Assembly: GCA_964502145.1 (NCBI GenBank)
Contig: CAZCVI010000130.1
Span: 1 to 13,556, forward strand
Direction: 5' to 3'
DNA length: 13,556 nt
From: CAZCVI01 sp964502145
GTDB taxonomy: Bacteria > Acidobacteriota > Aminicenantia > UBA2199
The position numbers were made by a program, and so were the translations under genes. Shown one piece after another: positions 1 through 9,300 of this stretch. Positions within the stretch are counted from its first letter, which is position 1. Each line of letters opens with the position of its first letter. Below the pieces are notes generated by a model. It was not told the origin of the DNA. It did no database searches and was given only the letters and a program-made list of their open reading frames with translations.

Positions 1-52
1 TTTTTCAACAAAAATATGTGGAAAATAATTTACACAAAATACTTGACACAAC
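1..52. mobile_element. Terminal end of an IS256/Mutator-type insertion sequence (rest lies outside the window)
   Basis: Positions 29-49 read TTTACACAAAATACTTGACAC. From memory this resembles the inside-to-outside reading of an IS256-family terminal inverted repeat, so the element body would lie to the left of position 1. The minus-strand reading frame of the neighbouring transposase-like gene stops resembling a protein family exactly here, which is what an insertion boundary would give. The outer edge is uncertain by several bases (about 49-58). No transposase sequence of this element is visible, and the other end and the target duplication cannot be seen. Confidence 0.5.
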
Positions 53-381
53 CTCTGGCCTCCCCTTTTTGGTTTTTTCTCAGACTTGACTGCTTCATTA
101 ACGCCCCCTTCAGTCTCTTCCGATTTTTCCTCTTTCTTGCTCGCTTTAAATATCATACCGCGATACATATCACGTTGCCGCTTGAGTTCTTCGTTTTCCT
201 TCTCTAACTCTTCTATCCGTTTGTGACTTTTTTCTTGTTCCCGCTCCAGTTCTTTTACCTTATCTTCGGCTTCTCTCCTTTTTTGACGCTGGGTTTCCAA
301 CGCTGGCTCCAATTTCGACACCTTTATCCTCAATAATCTTTTTTCTTCGTCGCCACTTTGCCAGCCTCCTAATTGCATCAT
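52..381 (-). pseudogene. N-terminal fragment of a coiled-coil transposase-like protein (IS66-like linker), cut by an IS end
   Basis: Read on the minus strand from ATG at 381 (a second ATG follows at 378), with a GGAG ribosome binding site at 386-389. About 110 codons of recognisable protein follow. It is strongly charged and predicted to be coiled coil, with Glu/Lys-rich heptads (ELEREQEKS, IEELEKENEELKRQ), then MYRGMIFK and a basic segment ending in KKPKRGGQ. A charged leader followed by an RGGQ-(P/K)-GH-like linker is typical of IS66-type and related DDE transposase N-termini. Here the frame then runs into the IS256-like end at about position 52 and reaches the window edge without a stop, so the DDE catalytic part is missing. 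The IS66 assignment rests on the linker alone. The truncation is the firmer part of the call. Confidence 0.5.
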
Positions 382-494
382 ACTACTCCGTTACAAGACA
401 ACTGGGAAAGAAAGAGTCGCTTCCCTTTTATTGCGATTTTCAGCAAATTGGCAAGGTATTCATGGTGTTCTTGGGATAATTTCTTATTATTCAT
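378..494 (-). CDS. Small ORF (38 aa) overlapping the transposase-like gene, hypothetical
   Basis: ATG at 494, stop TGA at 380-378. The stop overlaps the ATGATG start of the next gene, an arrangement that often means translational coupling. The product begins MNNKKLSQEHHEYLANLL and is basic and helical in appearance. I do not recognise a family. There is no clear Shine-Dalgarno site in front of the ATG (the upstream sequence is AT-rich, TTATATTATTCTTT), which lowers confidence. It could be a first ORF of the same mobile element, a leader peptide, or a chance ORF. Confidence 0.3.
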   Translation of the reverse strand: MNNKKLSQEHHEYLANLLKIAIKGKRLFLSQLSCNGVV

Positions 495-521
495 AAAGAA
501 TAATATAACACATTTTAACCT

Positions 522-545
522 AAAAAACTAGCCCCCCGAAACGGG
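522..545 (-). terminator. Rho-independent terminator on the minus strand
   Basis: On the minus strand, GCCCGTTTCGGGGGGC (545-530 region) forms a CCCG/CGGG hairpin with a TTT loop, or alternatively GCCC/GGGC. It is followed by TAG and a run of six T (527-522). It would end transcripts from sthA about 320 nt after its stop codon, and it separates sthA from the mobile-element debris to the left. The stem is short, so it may be weak. Confidence 0.5.
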
Positions 546-863
546 CAATAGCAAAAGGTTTCCAGCCATGCATTATTTTAACCTTAAAATTTGAAGGAAT
601 AAATGGGAGTGGACACGAAGTGGTTATGGTTTTGAGGAGAGATATTTTTTTAATGCGGTAATGGAAGGTGCCGTTCAAAAAACTGAATAGATACATAATC
701 TTTGCTGCGGAAAGTTTCTGAACCGGGATTCGTGGGATTAAAGGATGACCAAGATGAAGAGTCAGGAATCGGCTGCATCCTGCCACTCAAAAGTAAAAAC
801 CTTCGCAAGAGACTGCATTGAGACGAATTTCATGAAATAGTTACTATAATTTTTACTTGTCTT
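546..863. other. About 320 bp between sthA and the terminator with no convincing gene
   Basis: A minus-strand ORF of 88 codons (786-520) can be drawn here, but it runs through the terminator hairpin, has a poor start context and reads like translated non-coding sequence, so I do not call it a gene. The stretch around 717-760 (on the minus strand CATCCTTTAATCCCACG and flanks) resembles phrases I recall as interspersed repeats in environmental bacterial genomes; this is recollection, not a search. A 12-base palindrome ATTTCATGAAAT lies near 829-840. The stretch could be a long 3' untranslated region of sthA, or hold a small RNA. Confidence 0.35.
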
Positions 864-2285
864 TTATCCGCTTTTTAATCGGCTCAACCCATTTAACGCC
901 GCGACTTTATATCCTTCCGCCCAGGTAGGATAATTAAAGACATTTTGGATGATGGTATCTAATTTTCCTTTTAAAGTCATCACCAATTGACCAATATGAA
1001 CAATCTCTGCGGCCTGATCGCCCACAATATGAACCCCCAGAATATCATGCGTCTCACGATGGAAAAGAATTTTAATCAAACCGGTATCATCCCCGGAAAT
1101 AGCCGCTTTGGCAATTTCACGATACGTGGCCAACCCTTTTTCATAGGGGATGTTTTCCGCGATTAACTGCTCTTCGGTCTTGCCAATCATGGCAATCTCC
1201 GGGATTGTATAAATAGCAATGGGGAAAAGTTCGGGACGATTATATGGCACATCCAGATTTAATGCGTACCGGGCCGCCAAACGCCCCTGCTCGGTACTGG
1301 TGGACGCCAAAGCAGGAAAACCTATTACATCACCACAAGCATAAATGTGCGACACGGTGGTGCGATAGTGATCATCCACTTGTACCAGTTTCTTATCTGT
1401 CACGGCCACTCCAACTCTATCCAAATTTAACGGGTCCACGCAGGGCACGCGACCCTTGGAAAAAAGAATGGCATCGGCTTCTACTATCGTGCCATCTTCG
1501 GTTTCCAACCTGCCTTTTCCTGCCGGGGTGACGGCAAAAGACGTGTAGGGATGGCCCATCATCAGATTAATCCCCAGTTGATCAAACTGTTCTTTCAGAA
1601 CGGCCACGATCTCGCTGTCTACAAAAGGAAATAATCGCGGCATATTATCCACTAACCAGACTTTAGAACCCAAGGCGGCAATCATGGCGGCATATTCACT
1701 GCCAATCACACCGGCACCGTACACAATCAAGGATTTTGGCAGTTCTTCGACCTTGTTGCGGTGGGAAAAAATAAAATTACCATCCAAAATGGTCTTATAA
1801 TCAATGGGCACATCATCGGGGTGCCGGGGGATGGTGCCGGTGGCAATAAAAATAATATCGGCAGTAATCTTTGCCACGGTGTCTCCGGTATAATTTTTGA
1901 TTTCCAGGGTATGGGGGTCCAGAAACGAAGCCTGCCCGTAAATGACATCCACGTGATTATTGTTTAACTGGGTTTTAATGACCGACAATTCGTGGGCCAG
2001 AATGATTTCTACCCGTTCTTGCAAGTCTTTAAGCGTGATATTTTCATTAAAGCGGTGGCTTTTGCCATAAATTTTACTGCGGCGCATGCCTTTTAAATAA
2101 AGCACCGCTTCCCGCAGTGTTTTGCTGGGAATGGTTCCCGTATGGAGGGAGACGCCGCCCAGTTTGAATTCCCGTCTGTCGATCACCACGGCGCGTTTGC
2201 CTTTTTGGGCGCACTGGATGGCTGCTCGCACACCCGCCGGACCACTGCCAATGATTGCTGCATCGTATTTTTGAGTTGTTGTCAT
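864..2285 (-). CDS. sthA: Si-specific (soluble) NAD(P)+ transhydrogenase
   Basis: The 473-residue length matches the SthA/UdhA family of cytosolic FAD flavoproteins. They exchange hydride between NADPH and NAD+ and so balance the two pools. Visible are the FAD-binding GSGPAG (13-18), the second dinucleotide-binding loop VYGAGVIGSEYA (188-199), the ACGDVIG FAD motif near 315, and a C-terminal NYPTWAEGYKVAALNGL segment typical of SthA. The decisive point is GGVSLHTGTIPSK (43-55): both cysteines of the C-x4-C redox pair found in lipoamide dehydrogenase and glutathione reductase are replaced (Ser46, Thr51), as expected for a transhydrogenase rather than a disulfide reductase. ATG at 2285 has AAGGA at 2296-2300, a slightly long 10-base spacing. 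A good promoter lies at 2308-2336, so it can be expressed independently of the BtpA-like gene 177 bp upstream on the same strand. Confidence 0.93.
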   Translation of the reverse strand: MTTTQKYDAAIIGSGPAGVRAAIQCAQKGKRAVVIDRREFKLGGVSLHTGTIPSKTLREAVLYLKGMRRSKIYGKSHRFNENITLKDLQERVEIILAHELSVIKTQLNNNHVDVIYGQASFLDPHTLEIKNYTGDTVAKITADIIFIATGTIPRHPDDVPIDYKTILDGNFIFSHRNKVEELPKSLIVYGAGVIGSEYAAMIAALGSKVWLVDNMPRLFPFVDSEIVAVLKEQFDQLGINLMMGHPYTSFAVTPAGKGRLETEDGTIVEADAILFSKGRVPCVDPLNLDRVGVAVTDKKLVQVDDHYRTTVSHIYACGDVIGFPALASTSTEQGRLAARYALNLDVPYNRPELFPIAIYTIPEIAMIGKTEEQLIAENIPYEKGLATYREIAKAAISGDDTGLIKILFHRETHDILGVHIVGDQAAEIVHIGQLVMTLKGKLDTIIQNVFNYPTWAEGYKVAALNGLSRLKSG

Positions 2286-2295
2286 TTCGTTTTAA

Positions 2296-2336
2296 TCCTT
2301 AGGTCCTATTTTACTTAATTAAATAAAAAATGTAAA
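2296..2336 (-). promoter_or_regulatory. Sigma70-like promoter and ribosome binding site of sthA
   Basis: On the minus strand, -35 TTTACA (2336-2331), a 17-base AT-rich spacer and -10 TAAAAT (2313-2308) lie just upstream of AAGGA (2300-2296) and the ATG at 2285. Both hexamers match consensus at five of six positions and the spacing is optimal. The predicted start of transcription is near 2301, almost on the ribosome binding site, so the leader would be very short. This is a sequence prediction only. Confidence 0.5.
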
Positions 2337-2462
2337 GAGAAAGATGGCGTAAATTCACCTTCACCAAAACATCCCCGTATTTGTCAAACTTTCAGAAGGA
2401 AGGGGCCAAGCCGAAATGCCAATATTGCATAAAAGAAGGGAATTCGGGAAATGGAGTTTAAT

Positions 2463-3269
2463 CTATAAACCCGAGTTGTTCTTTAATTGGTTTATAGACT
2501 CCATTAAACATTTAATTCTTTCAGGATCGAGTGGATTTGCCCAGTAACCGTCTTTTTTAAAGTATGAACCGACAATAAAAGCCTCTGCGATGGGAAAATA
2601 AGTGGCGATATTTTTATGGGTGATACCTGAGCCAATAATAACCGGCAATTTCGTGGCGTTTTGAACCTGCATGACCTCTTTTACATCAGGTTCAGCGCCA
2701 GTATGGCTGCCTGTAACAATAACACCATCAGAAAGAAAAAAAGCCGCTGCCAAAGCAGTTTCAGCAATACTGACATCCGCAGTAATGCTGTGTGAACTGT
2801 GTTTCTTTTTGATATCAGTAAATATTTTGATATGATCAGCGCCAATATGTTTGCGGTAGCGCAGCAGTTCCCCGGCACAACCGTCAATATAACCTTCATC
2901 CGCAACATGACCGAAGACAAAACCCTCAACACGGATAAAATCCAGGTTACTGGCCAAAGCGACAGCCAGCGCTTCTTTGTTGGCTGCGGCTAAAATTTGG
3001 ATGCCTACCTCTTTTTTTCCCGCCATTTTTTTTACTTCCCGGCATAAGACCGTCATGGTGGCGATTATTTCCGGTCCCACATGGCTGTTCAGATAGGGTA
3101 CATCGTGCATATTTTCAATCATCAACGCATCCACACCACATTCCAGATAAATTTTCGCTTCATTGACACAATAGTCGCAGATCTCATCCACCGAATGCGT
3201 GTTCATCGGTGTGCCAGGAAGTGCCGGGGCATGAATCATGCCAATAACTGTTTTCTTGTTATTATCCAT
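2463..3269 (-). CDS. BtpA/SgcQ-family TIM-barrel protein
   Basis: From ATG 3269 the product is 268 aa, the usual length of the BtpA/SgcQ family (PF03437). Family features seen: the N-terminal IGMIHAPALPGTP, the ECGVDALMIENMHDVPY segment, GCAGELLRYRK, ADVSIAETALAAAFF, DGVIVTGSHTGAEP, and a C-terminal PVIIGSGITHKNIA followed by AFIVGSYFKKDG, matching a phosphate-binding (beta/alpha)8 barrel. In cyanobacteria BtpA affects photosystem I accumulation; SgcQ sits in an enterobacterial carbohydrate operon. The general biochemical role is unproven, so no reaction is assigned. An upstream ATG at 3299 would add ten residues, but it lacks a good ribosome binding site, whereas ATG 3269 has GAGGT six bases upstream and the family normally starts just before this IGM motif. 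The gene follows the giant gene on the same strand after 54 bp. Confidence 0.88.
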   Translation of the reverse strand: MDNNKKTVIGMIHAPALPGTPMNTHSVDEICDYCVNEAKIYLECGVDALMIENMHDVPYLNSHVGPEIIATMTVLCREVKKMAGKKEVGIQILAAANKEALAVALASNLDFIRVEGFVFGHVADEGYIDGCAGELLRYRKHIGADHIKIFTDIKKKHSSHSITADVSIAETALAAAFFLSDGVIVTGSHTGAEPDVKEVMQVQNATKLPVIIGSGITHKNIATYFPIAEAFIVGSYFKKDGYWANPLDPERIKCLMESINQLKNNSGL

Positions 3270-3275
3270 ACGTTT

Positions 3276-3280
3276 ACCTC
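3276..3280 (-). promoter_or_regulatory. Ribosome binding site deciding the start of the BtpA-like gene
   Basis: GAGGT on the minus strand with a six-base spacer to ATG 3269. The alternative ATG at 3299 has no comparable site and would lie only about six bases after the predicted transcription start. Confidence 0.6.
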
Positions 3281-3311
3281 GCTTTTGTAACATGGACATT
3301 TACTCAAAACC

Positions 3312-3340
3312 ATTATACCTGAATCAGGAGAGGATTTCAA
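3312..3340 (-). promoter_or_regulatory. Near-consensus sigma70 promoter of the BtpA-like gene
   Basis: On the minus strand, -35 TTGAAA (3340-3335), exactly 17 bases, then -10 TATAAT (3317-3312). It overlaps the last few codons and stop of the giant gene and sits about 40 bp upstream of the preferred start codon at 3269. The hexamers are among the best in the window and imply that the BtpA-like gene is transcribed on its own, not only by read-through from the giant gene. Confidence 0.6.
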
Positions 3341-6300
3341 TGGCAGTGTATGGGCAAACCTTAACACAAAGCCCACACCCCGCACATTTCTCTTTATCAA
3401 TGGCAATCAAGCCATTCTCTTCTTTGATATTTTTGCAAGGTGCGCGGTTGATGCAGGTCATACATTTCCGGCAGCGATCCGTGATATAAAATTTCGGTTT
3501 AACCATCCATTTTAAATCCTTTGAATAGAGTACCTCATCGATTTTTTTCACTGCTTCAAGACCTTGTAACAATTCCTTCCTTTGGCCAATATCAAGGCGT
3601 TCGGTGATTATACGTGCGTATTTATTCAGACTGGCTTTAAACTTCTCAGGCAGGAAATGATACCCAATATTTTCTTCTTTGTAGAATAGGTGGTTACTCA
3701 GTGCCTCTTTGATCCGTTGCGGGTTATATTCAATGGGTTTTTGACTACTCTGAATAAACCTGATGGCATCCACAATGAGGAATGGATTGCCCTGCATACC
3801 ACGGGCAATCATGATGCCATCAAAAATTTTCTGGAAATCCGGGAAATGCCAAAACCTTTGAACTTCCTCCATGTTAAACAGATCACCATTGTAGAACAAT
3901 TTTTTCTTATTATTTTTTATTTCCTTGAATGCATTGACCAACTTATTTCTGTCTGCACTATTCTCAAAATAATCCGCGCAACGGCCCTCATAACTCTTTT
4001 CTTTGGTACGCATATGCAATACGACCCAATCCACGTGTTTCATAAGATCCGTGATAAACTGTTGCGATTCCTCAAAATCAGGAGTTTTGGGGTTCTCTTT
4101 ATCGGGGCATAATCTGATTTTGGCAGTCAGAAAGGGAGCTTGACACTCTTTTTTCCCGTTTTCTATTCCAACATAGCCATTTAAGAATTCCTTTGTCATT
4201 TGTACAAAGTAAATGGCGATGGTTCTGGCGTTTTTATTATCAGAAAATCTAGCGCCACCACCCTGTCGATCGACTGCTGGAGAACCGAAATTAAAATCCA
4301 CACCCACAGCCGTATTAAACAGTGCAAGTTGAGTGGCTGCTATAAAATATCTCAGGGTTTTATCCTTATTTAACACTTTATTATCGCCTTCCCCGGTAAA
4401 AAAGTTTATTCCCGCAGGGGCGTCGTGTGGCGCCACCATCTGGATCAGCACTTTTTCATCCGATTGGATATTCATTCGGGGTAATCCAGTCATGTATTCA
4501 TAATCTTCCCACCAATTGGGATCCACATTTTTCTTAAAAATGTTGCCAATGCGTACCATTTCTGAATAGGAGATCAAGACAGGCTTACCCGTTGGATTAA
4601 GAGGATCGGGTGGATAAAATTGCTCCAGTAACTTCCTCACCACCAAGCGTTCAGCAACAGGTGTATCCACATCAATGGGGGCAGGTAAGGCGCGATATAC
4701 CTCATCTGCCTTAATATTGCTTTGAATTTTTGGACAATCCCCAGATTCATATACAGCCTCGACCATATCTTGCTTATTATCATCCAACTGGATAATCCTC
4801 AGTATTTGAATGCTGTTCTGTGAAAAGGAGATATTGGGTATATAGGCAATAAGATTCTTAACAGTGCCATTAAAGAAAGCGGGAACATACATGTAAATTT
4901 TCCCGCTGGCTTCTCCGTTTAATTTTTCTTTGCAAATCTGCAATAGATAGACGTTTTCTTCTTTGAATTCATGTTTGAAATCAGCCAATGGGGCGATCCT
5001 TATTTTTACCAGATTCTTTTTTTCTTCCATACCCTGCTCTTCGTTCGCCTTGATTTCAAAGTAAGCGTTGTTTTCTTTTTTAATCCACGTTTCTGGGAGT
5101 TGAACAGCGGTAAACTTTTTCTTTGCCAGATCAGTAATGGTAATTTTACCCTTTTCATGGTTCATGGCGTTTTGTAAATGCCTGGCAATCAATCCAGGGA
5201 TTTTAGAGGATAACAATGGCCACTCTTCTTTCCTGATATGGTATTTAGACATCATGCCTTGCATGGCTGAAGCATCGGATTCTTTTTTGAGATTTCCAAA
5301 GTTCAGCGCCATATGGATAAACAGGTAATATTTGTTATTAAATTTATACACAAATATGCCAATTCGTTTGTTGGGTGTCTTATACCAGTATTCGTATGGA
5401 ATGGTAGGGTCGGCAGGATGGGATATTTTCTCCAGTTTATACTTGTAATCTTTCAGGTCAAAAAAGAATCCGCACGCTTTTATCGCATTTTCTAAAAAAG
5501 ACGTTTCATCAAAAATGCGACTATCAAACGTAAAATCGGACTCCCCATGAATAGTAAATACCTTTAATATGCTCCGCCAGCCATTATAATCATTGCCGCA
5601 ATAGTTGGCCGCAGGGATGAATTGGAAGACACTGCATCCCGTCTCATATGTGTCGTGCGCAAACATGCCACTGTCCTTATCCCAGACATCCAATTGCTGC
5701 TGTGGATTGTCATGGGTAAAGGTGAAGAAGACATCGGTTTTGGATAGCCAATCGTCTGCGTGTTGCTCGACCGTTTTCACCTTTTTGTCTAATAAACCCT
5801 TATATGCATCGTCGACCTCATGGCTCTTCATGACAACCTTAAAATTTTCAACTTGTACTTTATCTTCACTGGCTTCACTCGGAATGAAGAAGCTATTTTT
5901 TTGGTCATAATAGCAGCTTATCGGCTCTTCCAAAAGTTTCCCCAACCCTACAAAATAACCATACCACAACTCTCCCACGAAAATAACAGCATGGTGTTTT
6001 TTGGCTTCATGAATCAAATCCTTACGGACAACCTGTTGATTATCAAAACTGGAATTAAATGCATTGAGTTCTAAAACGCTCTCACAATCTTGAAATGATT
6101 TTCTCAAAAAACCACTTAACAGACGTCCGGAACGTTTGGTCGCCTCTCCCAGTCTATTGACGAGAATGCCATCAAAATAGGGAATGAGATGAATGACATC
6201 ATCAATGGTCACATCTTTATTGATCATGGGAAAAGTGGGGGCCAATAAGGTGACAGAGAGTCCAAGATTCAGTAGCAAATAGGTCAGCCAAAGAGCAAAC

Positions 6301-9300
6301 ATCGTCTCCGGCCCTGCGTTATTTAAAAAGATAGCCACTTTAACCGTATGATTGAATAGGCTGAGATTCTCTAAGTGAATGATAAAGAGCTTGCGTTCAT
6401 CAATGATATTGATGACTTCCTGACGTCGCAATGCAGAAAAGCCCACGACATCATTCCAGTAATCTTCAAGAGCAATAAAACGAAGGGTTCGCTGGCATTC
6501 ACAAAGATATGCAGCGGTATTTTTTTTGCCAATAGATAAGTCGAATAAAAGTGACTTGGGGACATCACTGGCAGATAAATAATTTTCAAATACGGTGAAG
6601 CCCAGCATAAATAAATCCAGTTTTTTTTCGCGGTTGGCGTCATAGCTTAAATAGTTAGCTGCTCGATTATTCCTAAAATTGTTCCAGTCTTTTGTGATTA
6701 CCGCATTGGGAACAATGGGGGAGAGATGGGTTCTCCATTTCAGGAAGTCGCAAAAAAACAGATCCTGTTTTAAATACACTTCTGTTTGTTTATCTAAATT
6801 TATTAGGTTCAAATTCCAGTATTGCAATTTCTTCGGATTATTTTCTATTATGCAATACTTTTCAAATGAATATTCAGAGTCAGTACTATCGCAAATTGCA
6901 TTTATTGCACTGTTCGCATCCCATAACCGATAGGATAGCTGCAAGTTCTTTACTTCCTTCCAAGGGGTATCACTACTCGGTTTTTCAAAGTTCATAAATT
7001 TTATTTTATCTACGATTCTATCGGTATTCCCATACACATATCTTGTAGAATTACTTAAATTAGGAAATAGTTTAGCGATAACTTTCTGAGCAATATCTGG
7101 AATTTTGGAATGGATATTCTCGATACTTTTTTCCTTTTTATCAGTACTTTTTTCTAATCTAAATACCAGATGTTTAATCAAACCCTCAAAGACAAAATGA
7201 TTAAAAGGATTGCCCACTACTTCTTTTTTGCCCTCTAATACTTTAACACTATGGCTGGATGTAATTCTAGGAATTCTCTCTCGGGACTCTCCAAACTGGA
7301 TAAAACAAGAGGTAATCATAATATATTTATGGATATCCAACTCTGTTATATTGGACAAATTGATGATGTAAAGAGTATCTTCATTATACTGGGGAGGATT
7401 GGCGATCAAATCAGCGAGAATCCGTTTTAATTGGTTGGGCCAAATCTCTGAACCCATCATTATATTTTGAAAGAAGACCTCATCTGCACAGGAAATATTT
7501 TTTGTTTTGATAGTGAGTTTATTAGAGTTTTCATCTATAGCTTGGATTTGTCTTAAAGTAGTCCATATTTCATTGATGGTATTATCTTCCTTCCAATCAC
7601 TATCATTCGTATTCCTGCTCTTGTCCTGAGTTAAGGTGAGAGCATATTTTAGCGCATACTCCACGACAAGAAATGTTCTGATCTTGCAGAATTCGAGCAT
7701 TTTTAAAATGATAACCTGATTGTCTTCCTCCTTATGTAAAAGTAGACGCCTGCCTATCGCCATGGCATGCGGATTATCCTTGATAAACTCGCAGGGATTA
7801 TGGGTGCAGTTATAACAGACATGAATCGGGCACTTCTTAGCGATGACTTTGGATTTAAAAACACCATCTATATTCTTATTGAAGTATTCCAGCGCAACAC
7901 TTTCTGGACATTTTATCATTTCAGGACTTGACGAACTTGTGAATGGTTGTGAAGAAGGCTCTTCCCCCATGTAAAAGTGAACCAGATAAGACTTCTCTTG
8001 CCTAGGTTTACCATATTCATCAATTTCTATGACAGGATACTCAGGGTTTTTGAGCGATTTACGAATCAAAACATTTTTTGTAGTCAACGGGGTCGTATTA
8101 ATTTCTTTACAAGGTCGGAGTTCGTTATGCCAAAATAATACATTCCAAAAACTACCATGAACCACAATCACGTCAAAGTTATCGAGCTTTTCCATTAAAA
8201 TTTTATGATATTGATTGTAATCAAGCTCAGACATGAGTGGAGGTTCAATCTTCATCTCCATCAATGCCTCAACAGAAAAAGATTTATTTGAGTCATTTTT
8301 AAGATATTCTTCAAAATCCTGAGGGATCGCATCCCATAACAGGAAGGGAACAGGATGGCAGATAAAGGTAATGTCTAAATTGGGACTCTTTCCTTTCCAC
8401 TCTATTGCTTCCTGAACCATGAAATTTAATTCCTCGCCGATATTTCCGGCCAAAATGGCAATCTTCGTGTATTTATAGATATTCGCAATATAATCCAAAA
8501 ATTTGGATTTATGTTTCCAGTTCTCACTATTAAAAGCCAAAGCTTCTTCCAATACTTTTATTTCCCACTTAATCTCCTTAAAGGAACTGCTATAACTAAT
8601 ATTGGCTAGTAAAACGCGGTTAAATAAATCCTGGCCGGTACAATCATTTTTCGGAGCAATTTTACACCGCTTTTCCAAATATGGGTGCGGCTTGCCAGAA
8701 AGGAAACTTAAGTGATGAAGTAAAAGGTCCACTTTAAGATGATAATTCATCCACTCGGTAGAACTAACAAATAAAGTATTCCAATTCAAATTTATATGAT
8801 GATTTTCAGAAATTCGGAGGAATCGCTCAACCGCTTCCAGTTTATTCCGATAAGGAGGATTATCACTCTGTTCATAATGGCTTCTTATTGAATAATAATT
8901 GAATAAATGCTCAATAAAGCATTGGACAGTATAAAACTTCCTATTCACCAAGTTTGTAAGAATGCCTTCAAATAAGAGTTTTTCTTTGCCAGCTTCATTG
9001 GAGGAATCAGGGAAGCCGATTATTGCATTTTCATTGCCTATGATATCATTTTCCACCATACATTTGAACAAGGGTTCTTGGATCATAATCCCACCTGTTC
9101 TCAATGTGATGACATCATGATGAACCTTTAAATAAAACTCCATGACATCACGATAACGGATTTTGGGATGTCCCCGTTCAAGGCTGAGTAATTTTTCAAG
9201 TTCCAGAATGTAAAGGTCAGACTTAATCTTATCATTAACTGGATTCATGCTGCCTAATTCCTTCATGAATGTGTCCATAACATCATAGTCCAAAAAGTTG

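Noticed and set aside
16..207. Plus-strand ORF of 63 codons
   Set aside because: It is the antisense shadow of the coiled-coil transposase fragment and the IS end, rich in Phe/Leu as expected from the reverse of Lys/Glu codons.
520..786. Minus-strand ORF of 88 codons downstream of sthA
   Set aside because: It runs through the terminator hairpin and T-run, has a weak start context, and its translation resembles translated intergenic repeat sequence.
1244..1531. Plus-strand ORF of 95 codons inside sthA
   Set aside because: Antisense to a clearly coding, well-conserved gene; no ribosome binding site and no family resemblance.
2376..2388. TTGACA on the minus strand upstream of sthA as a -35 element
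   Set aside because: There is no acceptable -10 hexamer at 16-18 bases; the pair at 2308-2336 is much better.
3690..4112. Plus-strand ORF of 140 codons inside the Dus-like region
   Set aside because: Antisense to conserved Dus motifs; composition typical of a reverse-strand shadow.
6371..6643. Minus-strand 90-codon ORF in another frame inside the giant gene
   Set aside because: It overlaps the continuous giant frame upstream of DUF89-like copy 3 and has no independent start signal.
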